Positions 1 through 7,507 of a DNA stretch of 50,738 nt are shown here, one piece after another (within the stretch, counting starts at the first letter, position 1; every line of letters starts with the position of its first letter). The notes under the pieces are model-generated. The model was not told the origin of the DNA and made no database searches. It was given only the letters and a program-made list of their open reading frames with translations. Origin of the DNA: Ruminococcus sp. (GTDB lineage Bacteria > Bacillota > Clostridia > Oscillospirales > Ruminococcaceae); the NCBI GenBank assembly GCA_015066925.1, contig SVNL01000005.1, forward strand, positions 1-50,738. The letters run 5' to 3'. The translations under genes and the position numbers were made by a program.

Positions 1-159
1 CAAAATGAGCTTGACATCAATGAATGTGATGCGCAAATTCCTCATATTGTAAAGAATTTGCGCTCCCCGAATGAAGTTCGGGGCAATAACCGCCTGACGG
101 CGGTTATTGAGGACACATTAATTATATATCAACAGAATTTTTTACTTGACTGTAAATAA
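1..159 (+). CDS. Possible C-terminal end of a gene cut by the window edge
   Basis: Frame 1 is open from base 1 to a TAA at 157-159, about 52 codons, and the stop falls at the base of a terminator hairpin, as expected for a real gene end. The frame runs straight through three perfect hairpins (31-109), so part of the peptide would be encoded by the repeat itself. Nothing in the peptide is recognisable. The other two frames close early. It may be a chance open frame across an intergenic repeat. Confidence 0.25.
   Translation, partial: QNELDINECDAQIPHIVKNLRSPNEVRGNNRLTAVIEDTLIIYQQNFLLDCK
31..109. repeat. Three tandem hairpins, probable intergenic repeat element
   Basis: Three perfect inverted repeats lie end to end: gcgcaaattc/gaatttgcgc (31-63), ccccgaa/ttcgggg (65-83) and caataaccgcc/ggcggttattg (84-109). 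Stems are 10, 7 and 11 bp, and the gaps between units are one base or none. No run of T follows, so this does not look like a set of terminators. The compact GC-rich design in an AT-rich setting resembles dispersed palindromic repeats. No second copy was seen in this window. Confidence 0.6.
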
Positions 160-192
160 AAGCACTTTTGTTTTTTTAACAAAAGTGCTTTT
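158..192. terminator. Bidirectional intrinsic terminator
   Basis: A 15-bp perfect stem (aaaagcacttttgtt with its complement) closes a 5-base T loop. It is T-rich on the right in the plus direction and moderately T-rich in the minus direction. It sits six bases beyond the stop of the minus-strand nucleoside phosphorylase gene and at the end of the frame-1 open reading frame, so it can serve both. Confidence 0.8.
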
Positions 193-197
193 TAATT

Positions 198-1454
198 TTA
201 TTCAATTGTAATTGAGTTCAGAGCACGACGATTTGCTTCAGAAAAATCTGTTATTGAAGAAGAATACAGTGTAAGAAGCAGATCACCTTTTTGAACGTGT
301 TCGCCGCATTCTTTTTCGATAATTATTCCGGCCGACATATCAATAGAATCTGCCTTGTTTTTTCTGCCTGCACCGATAATAAGTGATGTCATACCTATTT
401 CTTCACTATCCATTTTCTGAATAATTCCACTTTTTTCCGCATATACATTATGAGAATAGCGAGGTTGTGGAAGGAGAGAAGTATCATTGACAATTCGGGC
501 ATCTCCGCCGTGAAGTTCAATTGTTTTTTCGAGTATTCCTGCAGCTTTTCCGCTAGTAATAGCGTCAGAAGCCATTTGTTTGCATGAGGTGAAATCTCCT
601 TTTCCCGCAAGCTCAAGCATTTTAGCTGAAAGGTCAAGGCATAAATCATAAAGCTTACCATTGCATCTGCCTTTAAGTATTTCAACAGCTTCTGCAACTT
701 CAAGAGCGTTACCGATATTTCTTCCGAGAGGAATATTCATATCCGTAACCATAGCAGAGCATTTTTTACCTGCCATATTGCCAATTCTTGTCATAATATC
801 AGCAAGCTTTTTAGCATCGTCATATGTTTTCATAAAAGCACCTGAACCATATTTGACATCGAGAAGAATACAGTCAGCAGAAACAGCGAGTTTTTTGCTC
901 ATAATGCTTGCACAGATAAGTGGAATGCTGTCTACAGTACCACTTGCGTTTCTCAATGCGTACAGCTTTTTATCAGCAGGACACAGCTTGCCGCTTTGAG
1001 AAACAATTGAAAAACCTGTTTTATTAACGATATTAATGAATTCATTGAGGCTCAGTTCAGTTCGGTAACCGTTTATACTTTCAAGCTTGTCAATAGTACC
1101 ACCTGTATGTCCCAGACCTCGTCCCGACATTTTCGGAACATAAACACCACAAGCGGCAGCAACAGGGCCAATAATAAGGCTTGTTTTATCACCGACACCG
1201 CCTGTACTGTGTTTGTCAACCGTTATACCATTTATATTACTAAGGTCGAGAATATCACCTGAATTACGCATAGCAAGAGTAAGAGCAAGAGTTTCATCGT
1301 CGCTGAGTGAATTGAGACATACAGCCATAAGCCATGCAGAAATCTGATAATCAGGAATATTTTCGTTTGTATATTCGTTAACAAGCCATTGAATTTCGTT
1401 TTCAGTAAGTTTTTTTTTGCGTTTTGTTTTATTTATTAAATCACAGCAGTTCAT
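198..1454 (-). CDS. pdp: Pyrimidine-nucleoside (thymidine) phosphorylase
   Basis: This enzyme splits thymidine, deoxyuridine or uridine with phosphate, giving the free base and (deoxy)ribose 1-phosphate for salvage in the cytosol. The family signature is clear: KHSTGGVGDKTS near residue 85 binds phosphate, and SGRGLGHTGGTIDKLESI follows near 115. The glycosyltransferase family 3 fold spans the protein. At about 418 residues it is slightly shorter than the usual 430-440. The track starts at a TTG, but the ATG two codons later has GGAGGT six bases upstream, so the start is set at 1454. It stands alone with its own promoter and terminator. Whether uridine or thymidine is preferred cannot be read from the sequence. 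Confidence 0.93.
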   Translation of the reverse strand: MNCCDLINKTKRKKKLTENEIQWLVNEYTNENIPDYQISAWLMAVCLNSLSDDETLALTLAMRNSGDILDLSNINGITVDKHSTGGVGDKTSLIIGPVAAACGVYVPKMSGRGLGHTGGTIDKLESINGYRTELSLNEFINIVNKTGFSIVSQSGKLCPADKKLYALRNASGTVDSIPLICASIMSKKLAVSADCILLDVKYGSGAFMKTYDDAKKLADIMTRIGNMAGKKCSAMVTDMNIPLGRNIGNALEVAEAVEILKGRCNGKLYDLCLDLSAKMLELAGKGDFTSCKQMASDAITSGKAAGILEKTIELHGGDARIVNDTSLLPQPRYSHNVYAEKSGIIQKMDSEEIGMTSLIIGAGRKNKADSIDMSAGIIIEKECGEHVQKGDLLLTLYSSSITDFSEANRRALNSITIE

Positions 1455-1484
1455 ATTCAAACCTCCAAAGCAATCTTTATAAGT

Positions 1485-1513
1485 ATTTTATCATATCAAT
1501 TCATACAAGTCAA
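1485..1513 (-). promoter_or_regulatory. Sigma-A promoter of the nucleoside phosphorylase gene
   Basis: On the minus strand TTGACT and TAAAAT are separated by 17 bases. The -10 lies about 30 bases before the ATG. It is divergent from the promoter at 1547-1575. Confidence 0.75.
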
Positions 1514-1546
1514 TATAATTGTTATTATATTTTGATATATTTTATG

Positions 1547-1575
1547 TTGACATTTATGAGAGTTTGTGCTAAAAT
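1547..1575 (+). promoter_or_regulatory. Sigma-A promoter of the zinc-ribbon protein gene
   Basis: A perfect TTGACA and a TAAAAT are separated by 17 bases. The predicted start of transcription leaves a leader of about 58 bases before the ATG at 1640, with GAAAGGGG as ribosome binding site. Confidence 0.8.
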
Positions 1576-1639
1576 AATAAAAAGACAGTTTATATGATTG
1601 TCTTTTAAATGAAATATTAATCGAAAGGGGTCATTAATT

Positions 1640-2101
1640 ATGGGTTTTTTTGATAAGGTTAAAGATGTAGCTGACACACTTGTAGATTCAGTTGAAAAGG
1701 GTGCTAAGAATGTTTCTGAAACATCTAAGAAAACTGCTGATAAGATGAGAATTAAAAAAGAAATAAATAAATATAATTCTGATATTAATAAGGCGTATGC
1801 ATCTATAGGTCAGAAATATTTTGAGCTTAATGCAGATGCACCTGATGAAGCGTATGCAGAAATTGTTAATTCTATCGTTGAAGCTAAATTAAAGCTTGAT
1901 GAGCTTAATACAGAGCTTCTTACACTTGAAAACAAGCATATTTGCTCAAAATGTGGTAAAACAATCAGCGAAAGCGATAAATTCTGTGCTTCTTGCGGAA
2001 CTCTGAATGAAAGTTTTGTTGAAGCTACTGCAGAAGAAAAAAATGTGGAAATTGTTGAAGCTGAAGTGGTTGATGACGCTTCTGATGAAAACAAAGAATA
2101 A
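1640..2101 (+). CDS. Coiled-coil protein with a C-terminal zinc ribbon
   Basis: The protein has 153 residues. The first 90 are charged and helical (lysine-rich, then a long amphipathic stretch), which suggests a coiled coil. A four-cysteine zinc ribbon follows (CSKCG, then CASCG, about residues 102-119), and the C-terminal 30 residues are acidic. There is no signal peptide or membrane helix, so it is probably cytosolic. Short zinc-ribbon proteins of this plan are common in Clostridia and mostly lack an assigned role. It is transcribed alone between its own promoter and a strong terminator. The four cysteines imply structural metal; no catalytic residues are visible. Confidence 0.75.
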   Translation: MGFFDKVKDVADTLVDSVEKGAKNVSETSKKTADKMRIKKEINKYNSDINKAYASIGQKYFELNADAPDEAYAEIVNSIVEAKLKLDELNTELLTLENKHICSKCGKTISESDKFCASCGTLNESFVEATAEEKNVEIVEAEVVDDASDENKE

Positions 2102-2153
2102 TTTTTATTAAAAAAGTTCGGCTTACGCAGACGGTCGATAAAGAAGTTTTGTA

Positions 2154-2195
2154 AAAGGCACTTCTGATATGTATGTCAGAAGTGCCTTTGCCTTT
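2154..2195 (+). terminator. Intrinsic terminator
   Basis: A 14-bp perfect stem (aaaggcacttctga with its complement, 2154-2189) is followed by a T-rich tail. It ends the zinc-ribbon protein transcript. Confidence 0.8.
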
Positions 2196-2242
2196 GTTAT
2201 GATATTTATATCAAAACGTTACGAAATACGGGAGGTGAAGCT

Positions 2243-2869
2243 GTGATTGTAGAAAACAAAATATGTGATAGGAACTTTACATATCTTGAACCATGGTTTT
2301 ATAACAATAATCTTGCTATGCGTTGTGAGTTGGGAATTGGCGATACAGACGAAGAATATATGCAAAATGCAGAACAACGTGCTATGGAAATTTTTGATAT
2401 ACTATTTGCAAATGGTATTGATGCAATATTTTATGATTTTTACGAACAAGATTTTCTTAAAGATGGAGAAGCTAATCAAGAACCATATACGCGTAATTTT
2501 CCGATTTATGTAAAGAAACAGCTTGAGTTTACAAGAGTTTTGTTTAACAAATATCGTCATTTAGTTCTCAAGGACTTAAAAACAAATGATGATTTTGATG
2601 ATATTCATAGGCATAGAATCATTTGCTATATGGATAACAAAAAACTAAATCATAATAAGTATATACATTTAAATGTTTTCGGACATGAAAATCGAATCAG
2701 TTTCGTATCCTTTGAAAATGAGTGTATATATTCCATATATGATGACAGAGGCTGTGATATTGTTTTCTTTACTAAAGAAAAATTTATAGAGTTTTACGAA
2801 AAACTACAACCGTATTTTTTGAATTATGATGTGGCGATAATGAAAGATAGATATTTCGCATTACTATGA
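2243..2869 (+). CDS. DUF3885-like hypothetical protein
   Basis: The 208-residue protein starts at GTG with a strong GGAGGTG five bases upstream. The C-terminal part carries YSIYDDRGCDIVF followed by an acidic and aromatic stretch (FYEKLQPYFLNYD), which matches the pattern I associate with the DUF3885 domain (residues about 160-205). The N-terminal 150 residues show no motif I know. There is no signal peptide or membrane segment. DUF3885 proteins are often lone accessory genes of unknown role in Firmicutes. No sigma-A promoter is obvious in the short gap after the preceding terminator; its own terminator follows. Family assignment is from memory of the motif. Confidence 0.65.
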   Translation: MIVENKICDRNFTYLEPWFYNNNLAMRCELGIGDTDEEYMQNAEQRAMEIFDILFANGIDAIFYDFYEQDFLKDGEANQEPYTRNFPIYVKKQLEFTRVLFNKYRHLVLKDLKTNDDFDDIHRHRIICYMDNKKLNHNKYIHLNVFGHENRISFVSFENECIYSIYDDRGCDIVFFTKEKFIEFYEKLQPYFLNYDVAIMKDRYFALL

Positions 2870-2926
2870 TAAAACGAGATAAAACAAACCGACAAATTCC
2901 AGCTTGTAGCACTCACATTATATAAT

Positions 2927-2970
2927 AACTCACAAAGAGAATGACTTTCTTTGTGAGTTACTTCTTTATA
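2927..2970 (+). terminator. Intrinsic terminator
   Basis: The stem taactcacaaag pairs perfectly with ctttgtgagtta (2927-2961), and a short T-rich run follows. It ends the DUF3885-like gene. Confidence 0.75.
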
Positions 2971-3020
2971 ACCATTTTGTTTAAACCGAACTTTTTCTTT
3001 TATGATTACAGACGAAAACT

Positions 3021-3470
3021 CTAATTATAATTAGCTGTTGAAATGGGATAGATTGACGGATAGAAACGATTAACAAAAAAAATACCGTTTTGAATTATAA
3101 TATCAAAAAGCTCGTTAGAAAGCTGAGAGCTTACCGATATAAAGCAGTCATATGAAAAATAAATTTCATTATAATCTGGGTCAAGTATGAATTTTCCATA
3201 TGGAATAGTATCATTAATTCTATTAATAAGACTTATAGCTTCGTAAGTATAATCCGGTCTGATTTTAAACTCATTACAGCTGAATCTGCAATGAAATCCA
3301 CGCTCATCAACGAGTATTGTAACATCGGTTATATCAGGCGTATTTGGAGAAATTGAAGCTGAGTTTACTGCATAGGAGAAATGTTCCGGGTTAATATCAT
3401 ATCCATAGTCAATATGCTCAGCAGTCAGGTATTTATCCCATGCTTTTGTAATTTTGTCATTAAGCTTCAT
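3021..3470 (-). CDS. Hypothetical protein, possibly YbjN-like
   Basis: A 149-residue cytosolic protein with RBS GAAAGGAAAG upstream. The order of alternating strands, the segment with paired Asn (ISLINRINDTIPYGKFILD) and the later DCFISVSSQLSNELFDIII helix resemble the YbjN / secretion-chaperone-like fold, in which two-layer alpha/beta proteins bind partners. This is a fold-level impression, not a motif match. No catalytic residues, signal peptide or membrane helix are visible. The leader on the minus strand holds two small hairpins (agacct/aggtct at 3523-3538 and ttattgc/gcaataa at 3491-3523). The function is unknown. Confidence 0.6.
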   Translation of the reverse strand: MKLNDKITKAWDKYLTAEHIDYGYDINPEHFSYAVNSASISPNTPDITDVTILVDERGFHCRFSCNEFKIRPDYTYEAISLINRINDTIPYGKFILDPDYNEIYFSYDCFISVSSQLSNELFDIIIQNGIFFVNRFYPSIYPISTANYN

Positions 3471-3653
3471 TTTTCTTTCCTTTCAGATTTTTTATTGCAT
3501 ATACAAGCTATAGCAAGCAATAAGACCTTTTTAGGTCTGGTATCTGTAAGACAATTAAAAACAATAAAAAATCGGTTGAACAATTCAATTAATAGGATAC
3601 AATAATTTTCATTTTCTGTCAATACCATATCAGATAAAATTATCATGAGTAAA

Positions 3654-3692
3654 AATAATTCTCCTGTAAATTCAAATTACGGGAGAATTATT
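3654..3692 (-). terminator. Intrinsic terminator of the aroF-tyrA operon
   Basis: A 14-bp stem around aataattctcc with one G-T pair lies just beyond the tyrA stop. Read on the minus strand it is followed by TTTTTACT. Confidence 0.75.
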
Positions 3693-3699
3693 ATATACG

Positions 3700-4551
3700 T
3701 TAATTTGGTTGTCCTAAACGATTTTTGAGATTTTCTTCTTTAATTTCACGACCGTCTTTAATGAGTGATGAAAGCTTTTCTTTATTTTCATCAGCAAGAG
3801 CCTTGCTGTATTCAGTGAGGTTATTTATAAGAATATTAAGTTCGTTCAGGAGATTTTCTTTATTCTGCAAAAATAATGTTGACCACATTTCTTCATTCAT
3901 TGTTGCTATACGAGTCATATCCTGAAAGCTGCCGCCACTGAAACCACATTCTTTATTTATTATAGGGCTTTTTACATATGCACTTGATACAATATGTGCA
4001 AGCTGTGAAGTATATGCAATAATACTGTCATGTTCGTCGGGACTTGTTATTACAAGTTTTTTTGCACCTATTTTCAATGCTAGCTCCTTAAGCATTTCAA
4101 CTGTTTCGGTTTTACTGTTTTCAAAAGGAGTTATGATAAAATTCGAATTCTTAAAAAGGTCGGTGACACTATTTGCATATCCACCAAATTCTCTTCCTGC
4201 CATAGGATGAATTCCGACATAGCTAAGAGAATTATCTGTTGCAATTTCATTCATTTTCTGTGCAAAAGAACCTTTAATTCCGCAAACATCGGTTATTACC
4301 GTATCTTTTTTAAGCATCTTGGCAATTGACTGAAAATATTTTTCTGCTGCATCGGGATAAAGACATATAATAATCAAATCAATTTTATCGTAATTACCGT
4401 CAAATATTTCGTCAATACTGTTATCGAGAAATGCAAGATTTTCTATTGACTTATTCTTATCCAGTCCAATAACCATATGCTTGGTATATTTTTTTAGTGA
4501 TTTACATAGTGAGCCACCGATAAGACCAAGTCCTACTATAAGTATATTCAT
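3700..4551 (-). CDS. tyrA: Prephenate dehydrogenase
   Basis: The enzyme oxidatively decarboxylates prephenate to 4-hydroxyphenylpyruvate, the committed step to tyrosine. An N-terminal Rossmann dinucleotide loop is plain (VGLGLIGGS, residues 6-14). The family motif GIHPMAGRE (about residues 118-126) includes the catalytic histidine region, and the helical dimerisation domain follows. At 283 residues it has no C-terminal ACT domain, so feedback by tyrosine would need to act elsewhere or directly at the active site. It is the second gene of a two-gene minus-strand operon, 15 bases behind aroF. The coupling of DAHP synthase and TyrA points to a dedicated aromatic amino acid unit. Confidence 0.93.
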   Translation of the reverse strand: MNILIVGLGLIGGSLCKSLKKYTKHMVIGLDKNKSIENLAFLDNSIDEIFDGNYDKIDLIIICLYPDAAEKYFQSIAKMLKKDTVITDVCGIKGSFAQKMNEIATDNSLSYVGIHPMAGREFGGYANSVTDLFKNSNFIITPFENSKTETVEMLKELALKIGAKKLVITSPDEHDSIIAYTSQLAHIVSSAYVKSPIINKECGFSGGSFQDMTRIATMNEEMWSTLFLQNKENLLNELNILINNLTEYSKALADENKEKLSSLIKDGREIKEENLKNRLGQPN

Positions 4552-4566
4552 TAAGTCCTCCGAAAA

Positions 4567-5577
4567 CTATATGATTTTATGCTCAAAATGGCAAAGTGTT
4601 TTAACATCGTTCATTATATCTGCAAATGCTTCCGGAGTAACAGACTGTGCTCCGTCGCAAAGAGCTTTTTCAGGGTTAGGATGAACTTCAATCATAAGAC
4701 CGTTTGCTCCGGCAACTACAGCTGATTTTGCAAGTGGCTTTATTAATGAAGATTTTCCTGTAGCATGACTTGGATCCATTATGATTGGTAAATGAGTAAG
4801 CTGATGAATTAAAGGTGCTGCAGAAATATCAAATGTATTTCTTGTTGCAGTTTCAAATGTTCTAATACCTCTTTCACAAAGAATAACATTTTCATTTCCG
4901 CCTGACATAATGTATTCAGCACTCATAAGCCATTCTTCAATTGTATTTGCAAGACCTCTTTTAAGTAAAATAGGTTTATTGCAGTGTCCGAGTTCAGCAA
5001 GCATTTCGAAATTCTGCATATTTCTTGCACCAATCTGAATTACATCAACATCATTGAAAAGGTCAAGATGTTCAAGGCTCATAAGTTCAGTTACGATAGG
5101 AAGACCTGTTTCTTTTTTTGCGAGAAGAAGAAGTTCGAGACCTCTTTCTTTCAAGCCTCTGAATGCGTATGGAGAAGTTCTAGGCTTGAAAGCACCGCCG
5201 CGAAGGAAGTTTGCACCTGCTGCCTTCACTGATTTTGCACAGCCTATAATCTGTTCTTCAGATTCGATAGAACAAGGACCTGCCATTACACCGAAAAATC
5301 CACCACCGATTTTTGTTCCGTTCACATCAACGATAGTATCTTCCGTATGGAATTTACGGTTTGCAAGCTTATAAGGCTCGGATACACGCTGAACTTTTTC
5401 TGCAATTTCATTTGCTTCAAGTGCTTCAATATCAAGCTTTGAAGTATCACCTACAACACCAAGAATAGTTGATAATGTTCCTATACTGCAATGCACTTGT
5501 AATGACTTATCTTCAAGCTCTTTAATAAGTGCATTAATTTTTTCCTGTGAAGCCGTATTTTTACATACAATAATCAT
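4567..5577 (-). CDS. aroF: 3-deoxy-7-phosphoheptulonate synthase (DAHP synthase, class I-beta)
   Basis: This catalyses condensation of phosphoenolpyruvate and erythrose 4-phosphate, the first step of the shikimate pathway. An N-terminal ferredoxin-like regulatory domain (residues 1-70) precedes the barrel, as in the Thermotoga/Bacillus-type enzyme. Barrel motifs GPCSIESEEQI, RGGAFKPRTSPYAF, LKRGL and PIIMDPSHATGK are intact. The track start (5601) adds eight residues; the ATG at 5577 has AGGAG eight bases upstream and gives the usual MIIVCK beginning, so 336 residues are called. The gene heads the aroF-tyrA operon under a perfectly spaced promoter. The N-terminal domain suggests allosteric control by a pathway product. 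Confidence 0.94.
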   Translation of the reverse strand: MIIVCKNTASQEKINALIKELEDKSLQVHCSIGTLSTILGVVGDTSKLDIEALEANEIAEKVQRVSEPYKLANRKFHTEDTIVDVNGTKIGGGFFGVMAGPCSIESEEQIIGCAKSVKAAGANFLRGGAFKPRTSPYAFRGLKERGLELLLLAKKETGLPIVTELMSLEHLDLFNDVDVIQIGARNMQNFEMLAELGHCNKPILLKRGLANTIEEWLMSAEYIMSGGNENVILCERGIRTFETATRNTFDISAAPLIHQLTHLPIIMDPSHATGKSSLIKPLAKSAVVAGANGLMIEVHPNPEKALCDGAQSVTPEAFADIMNDVKTLCHFEHKII

Positions 5578-5655
5578 AATTAATTCTCCTATCATTAACA
5601 ATGCATTTCTGCATAATTGAATCTGTTTTTAGCGCTTTACGCTTTTACAATTTAA

Positions 5656-5684
5656 AGTATACCACTTTACATTGCAAAAGTCAA
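5656..5684 (-). promoter_or_regulatory. Sigma-A promoter of aroF-tyrA
   Basis: On the minus strand TTGACT and TATACT are separated by 17 bases. The leader to the ATG is about 70 bases and includes the small palindromic stretch agcgctttacgct. Confidence 0.8.
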
Positions 5685-5756
5685 GAGTTTTTTTAAATTT
5701 TTCTAAAATATTTTTTAATATTATGAAAAAACGGATTTTAAAGTCAGAAAGCCAAA

Positions 5757-5921
5757 GAAAATTCCAAAGAGAATAGAAACTCTTTGGAATTTTAGAATTT
5801 ATTATATATGTAAGTATAAATCGAAAATTATAAGACGATATAGAACTTTTTGAAGGGAATTTTTTAAAAGTGGTTCTCTTAATGAATATTTATATTGTCA
5901 TATAAGTTTGAATTTATCGTT
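5757..5921 (-). ncRNA. Candidate small noncoding RNA between hydF and aroF
   Basis: A minus-strand promoter (5928-5956) and a strong terminator hairpin (5758-5793) frame a stretch of about 165 bases with no usable reading frame; the only early ATG is closed after three codons. It lies downstream of the hydF terminator and upstream of the aroF promoter, so it is not explained by either gene. It includes a local agaac/gttct pairing. It does not resemble 6S, SRP RNA or tmRNA by eye. It could also be a decayed gene remnant. Confidence 0.35.
5758..5793 (-). terminator. Intrinsic terminator of the orphan transcript
   Basis: A 14-bp perfect stem (aaaattccaaagag with its complement) has an 8-base loop and a T-rich 3' side on the minus strand (TTTTCTTT). 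Confidence 0.7.
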
Positions 5922-5927
5922 TCGTTT

Positions 5928-5956
5928 ATTATAACACGAAATGCTGCAATGACCAA
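5928..5956 (-). promoter_or_regulatory. Orphan sigma-A-like promoter
   Basis: On the minus strand TTGGTC and a perfect TATAAT are separated by 17 bases. No coding gene begins within 350 bases downstream; the next element is the terminator at 5758-5793. Confidence 0.5.
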
Positions 5957-5971
5957 TGTCATAACAAATAC

Positions 5972-6009
5972 AAAGGTACTTCAGATATAAATATCAAAAA
6001 AGTACCTTT
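5972..6009 (-). terminator. Probable terminator of hydF
   Basis: A 10-bp stem (aaaggtactt/aagtaccttt) lies about 60 bases past the hydF stop. The loop is 18 bases and the T tract is modest in both directions. Confidence 0.5.
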
Positions 6010-6068
6010 TATAGAATTATTTATTACCAAGATTTAACTTAATAGTCAATATCAGATTTGTTAGATGC

Positions 6069-7265
6069 TCATATTATATCCTTAAATTCAGGCATAACAA
6101 GACTTTTTTTGAGTATACCATTCATATAAGCAATAGCTGTGCCGTAATTTGTAAATGGAATATTGCATGAAACTGAATGATTCATACGATATTTAACCTC
6201 ACGCTCATTGAGCATACAGCCGCCGCAATGAATTATAAGAGAATATTTACTTATATTTTGAGGAAATTCATTTCCTGAAGTAAATTCGAAATTCAGCTTT
6301 TTGTTTGTATAAGAAGTAAGAAGCTTCGGCAGCTTTACTGTACCTATATCATTGCATTGTCTGTGATGCGTACAGCCCTCGGATATAAGAACAGTATCAT
6401 TGTCAGCCAGTGTTTCAATTGCCTTTACACCTTTTACTGCAGTTTCAAGATATCCTTTAAATCTGGCAAGGAGAATTGAAAATGAAGTAAGAGGTATATC
6501 ATCAGGACATTCAGCTGAAATTTTTCCGAAAACCTGGCTGTCGGTGATAACAAGAGCAGGTTTTTTGCCGATAGTTGAGATTATATCCTTAAATTCCGTA
6601 TCCTTGACTGTCAATGCGCAAGCACCGATTTCGAGAATATCACGGATAATCTGTTGCTGAGGTAGAATAAGTCTTCCTTTAGGTGCAGATTCGTCAATCG
6701 GGATTACAAGTATAACCAGATCGAGTGGATTTATTAAATCAGCGACGATTCTTTTATTGAGGGTATCCTGAGGAATAATTTTCGTAATTTTTTCTTTCAG
6801 TTCATAAATTTTATAATTGCTTACAGCACTTACATAAATTGTTTTATCGGTTTCATCAGGAACGCTTTCCAGAAGATCGGATTTATTATAAACAATACAA
6901 TATGGTACTGATTTTTTTTCAAAAATATCAATAAGCTGTTTGTCGAAAGAGTCAAGTCCTGCAAGAGCGTCAACAACAAGAATTGCTATATCGGTTTTAT
7001 TTAAAATTTGCATGGTTTTCTGAATTCTGAGGCTCCCGAGTTCTCCTTCATCATCAAATCCAGCAGTATCAATTACAGTAACAGGACCGAGTGGTAATAG
7101 TTCAAGAGATTTAAAAACAGGATCAGTTGTAGTTCCTTTTGTGTCGGAAACAATTGATAACTGCTGACCTGTAACAGCATTGACTATACTTGATTTGCCT
7201 GCATTTCTTTTACCGAAAAAGCCTATATGTATTCTGTTTGCTGTAGGTGTTGAATTAAGTGACAT
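6069..7265 (-). CDS. hydF: [FeFe]-hydrogenase H-cluster maturation GTPase HydF
   Basis: HydF is the scaffold GTPase on which the two-iron subcluster of [FeFe]-hydrogenase is assembled by HydE and HydG before transfer to the hydrogenase. The N-terminal G domain has P-loop GKRNAGKSS (residues 18-26), DTAGFDD and YNKSDLL. A central dimerisation region follows. The C-terminal cluster domain has the diagnostic CTHHRQC and HCGGCM motifs, which supply the [4Fe-4S] ligands. Length (398) is typical. AAGGA precedes the ATG. It is a single-gene transcript; hydE, hydG and the hydrogenase itself are not in this window. The gene implies hydrogen-producing fermentation. Confidence 0.95.
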   Translation of the reverse strand: MSLNSTPTANRIHIGFFGKRNAGKSSIVNAVTGQQLSIVSDTKGTTTDPVFKSLELLPLGPVTVIDTAGFDDEGELGSLRIQKTMQILNKTDIAILVVDALAGLDSFDKQLIDIFEKKSVPYCIVYNKSDLLESVPDETDKTIYVSAVSNYKIYELKEKITKIIPQDTLNKRIVADLINPLDLVILVIPIDESAPKGRLILPQQQIIRDILEIGACALTVKDTEFKDIISTIGKKPALVITDSQVFGKISAECPDDIPLTSFSILLARFKGYLETAVKGVKAIETLADNDTVLISEGCTHHRQCNDIGTVKLPKLLTSYTNKKLNFEFTSGNEFPQNISKYSLIIHCGGCMLNEREVKYRMNHSVSCNIPFTNYGTAIAYMNGILKKSLVMPEFKDII

Positions 7266-7298
7266 ATTATCAATCCTTAAATAATAGTATATACTGAT

Positions 7299-7327
7299 AT
7301 TTTAGCATTTCTAATATGATATGTCAA
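7299..7327 (-). promoter_or_regulatory. Sigma-A promoter of hydF
   Basis: On the minus strand a perfect TTGACA and TAAAAT are separated by 17 bases, about 34 bases before the ATG. Confidence 0.8.
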
Positions 7328-7443
7328 CAATTATCAAAAACATAAATAATAAATTTAGGGGACTGCATCCGCGATATACTAATTAAAAAAATGTGCGATA
7401 TCGTGGATATCATCATTTACTATAAATTGTATTAATAAAAATC

Positions 7444-7472
7444 TTGCAATCATAGGCAAAGTATGTTATAAT
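7444..7472 (+). promoter_or_regulatory. Sigma-A promoter of folC
   Basis: TTGCAA and a perfect TATAAT are separated by 17 bases; the -10 is 35 bases before the ATG. Upstream (7350-7430) are repeated gatatc words without clear dyad organisation. Confidence 0.75.
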
Positions 7473-7507
7473 TATATAAACGAAAAAATGAAGGGGCAAA
7501 TATATTT

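Noticed and set aside
31-109. CRISPR array
   Set aside because: The units are palindromes with different sequences and no spacers of regular length.
7350-7430. Repeated gatatc words before folC as an operator
   Set aside because: gatatc is itself a palindrome and the copies show no regular spacing or extended dyad symmetry.
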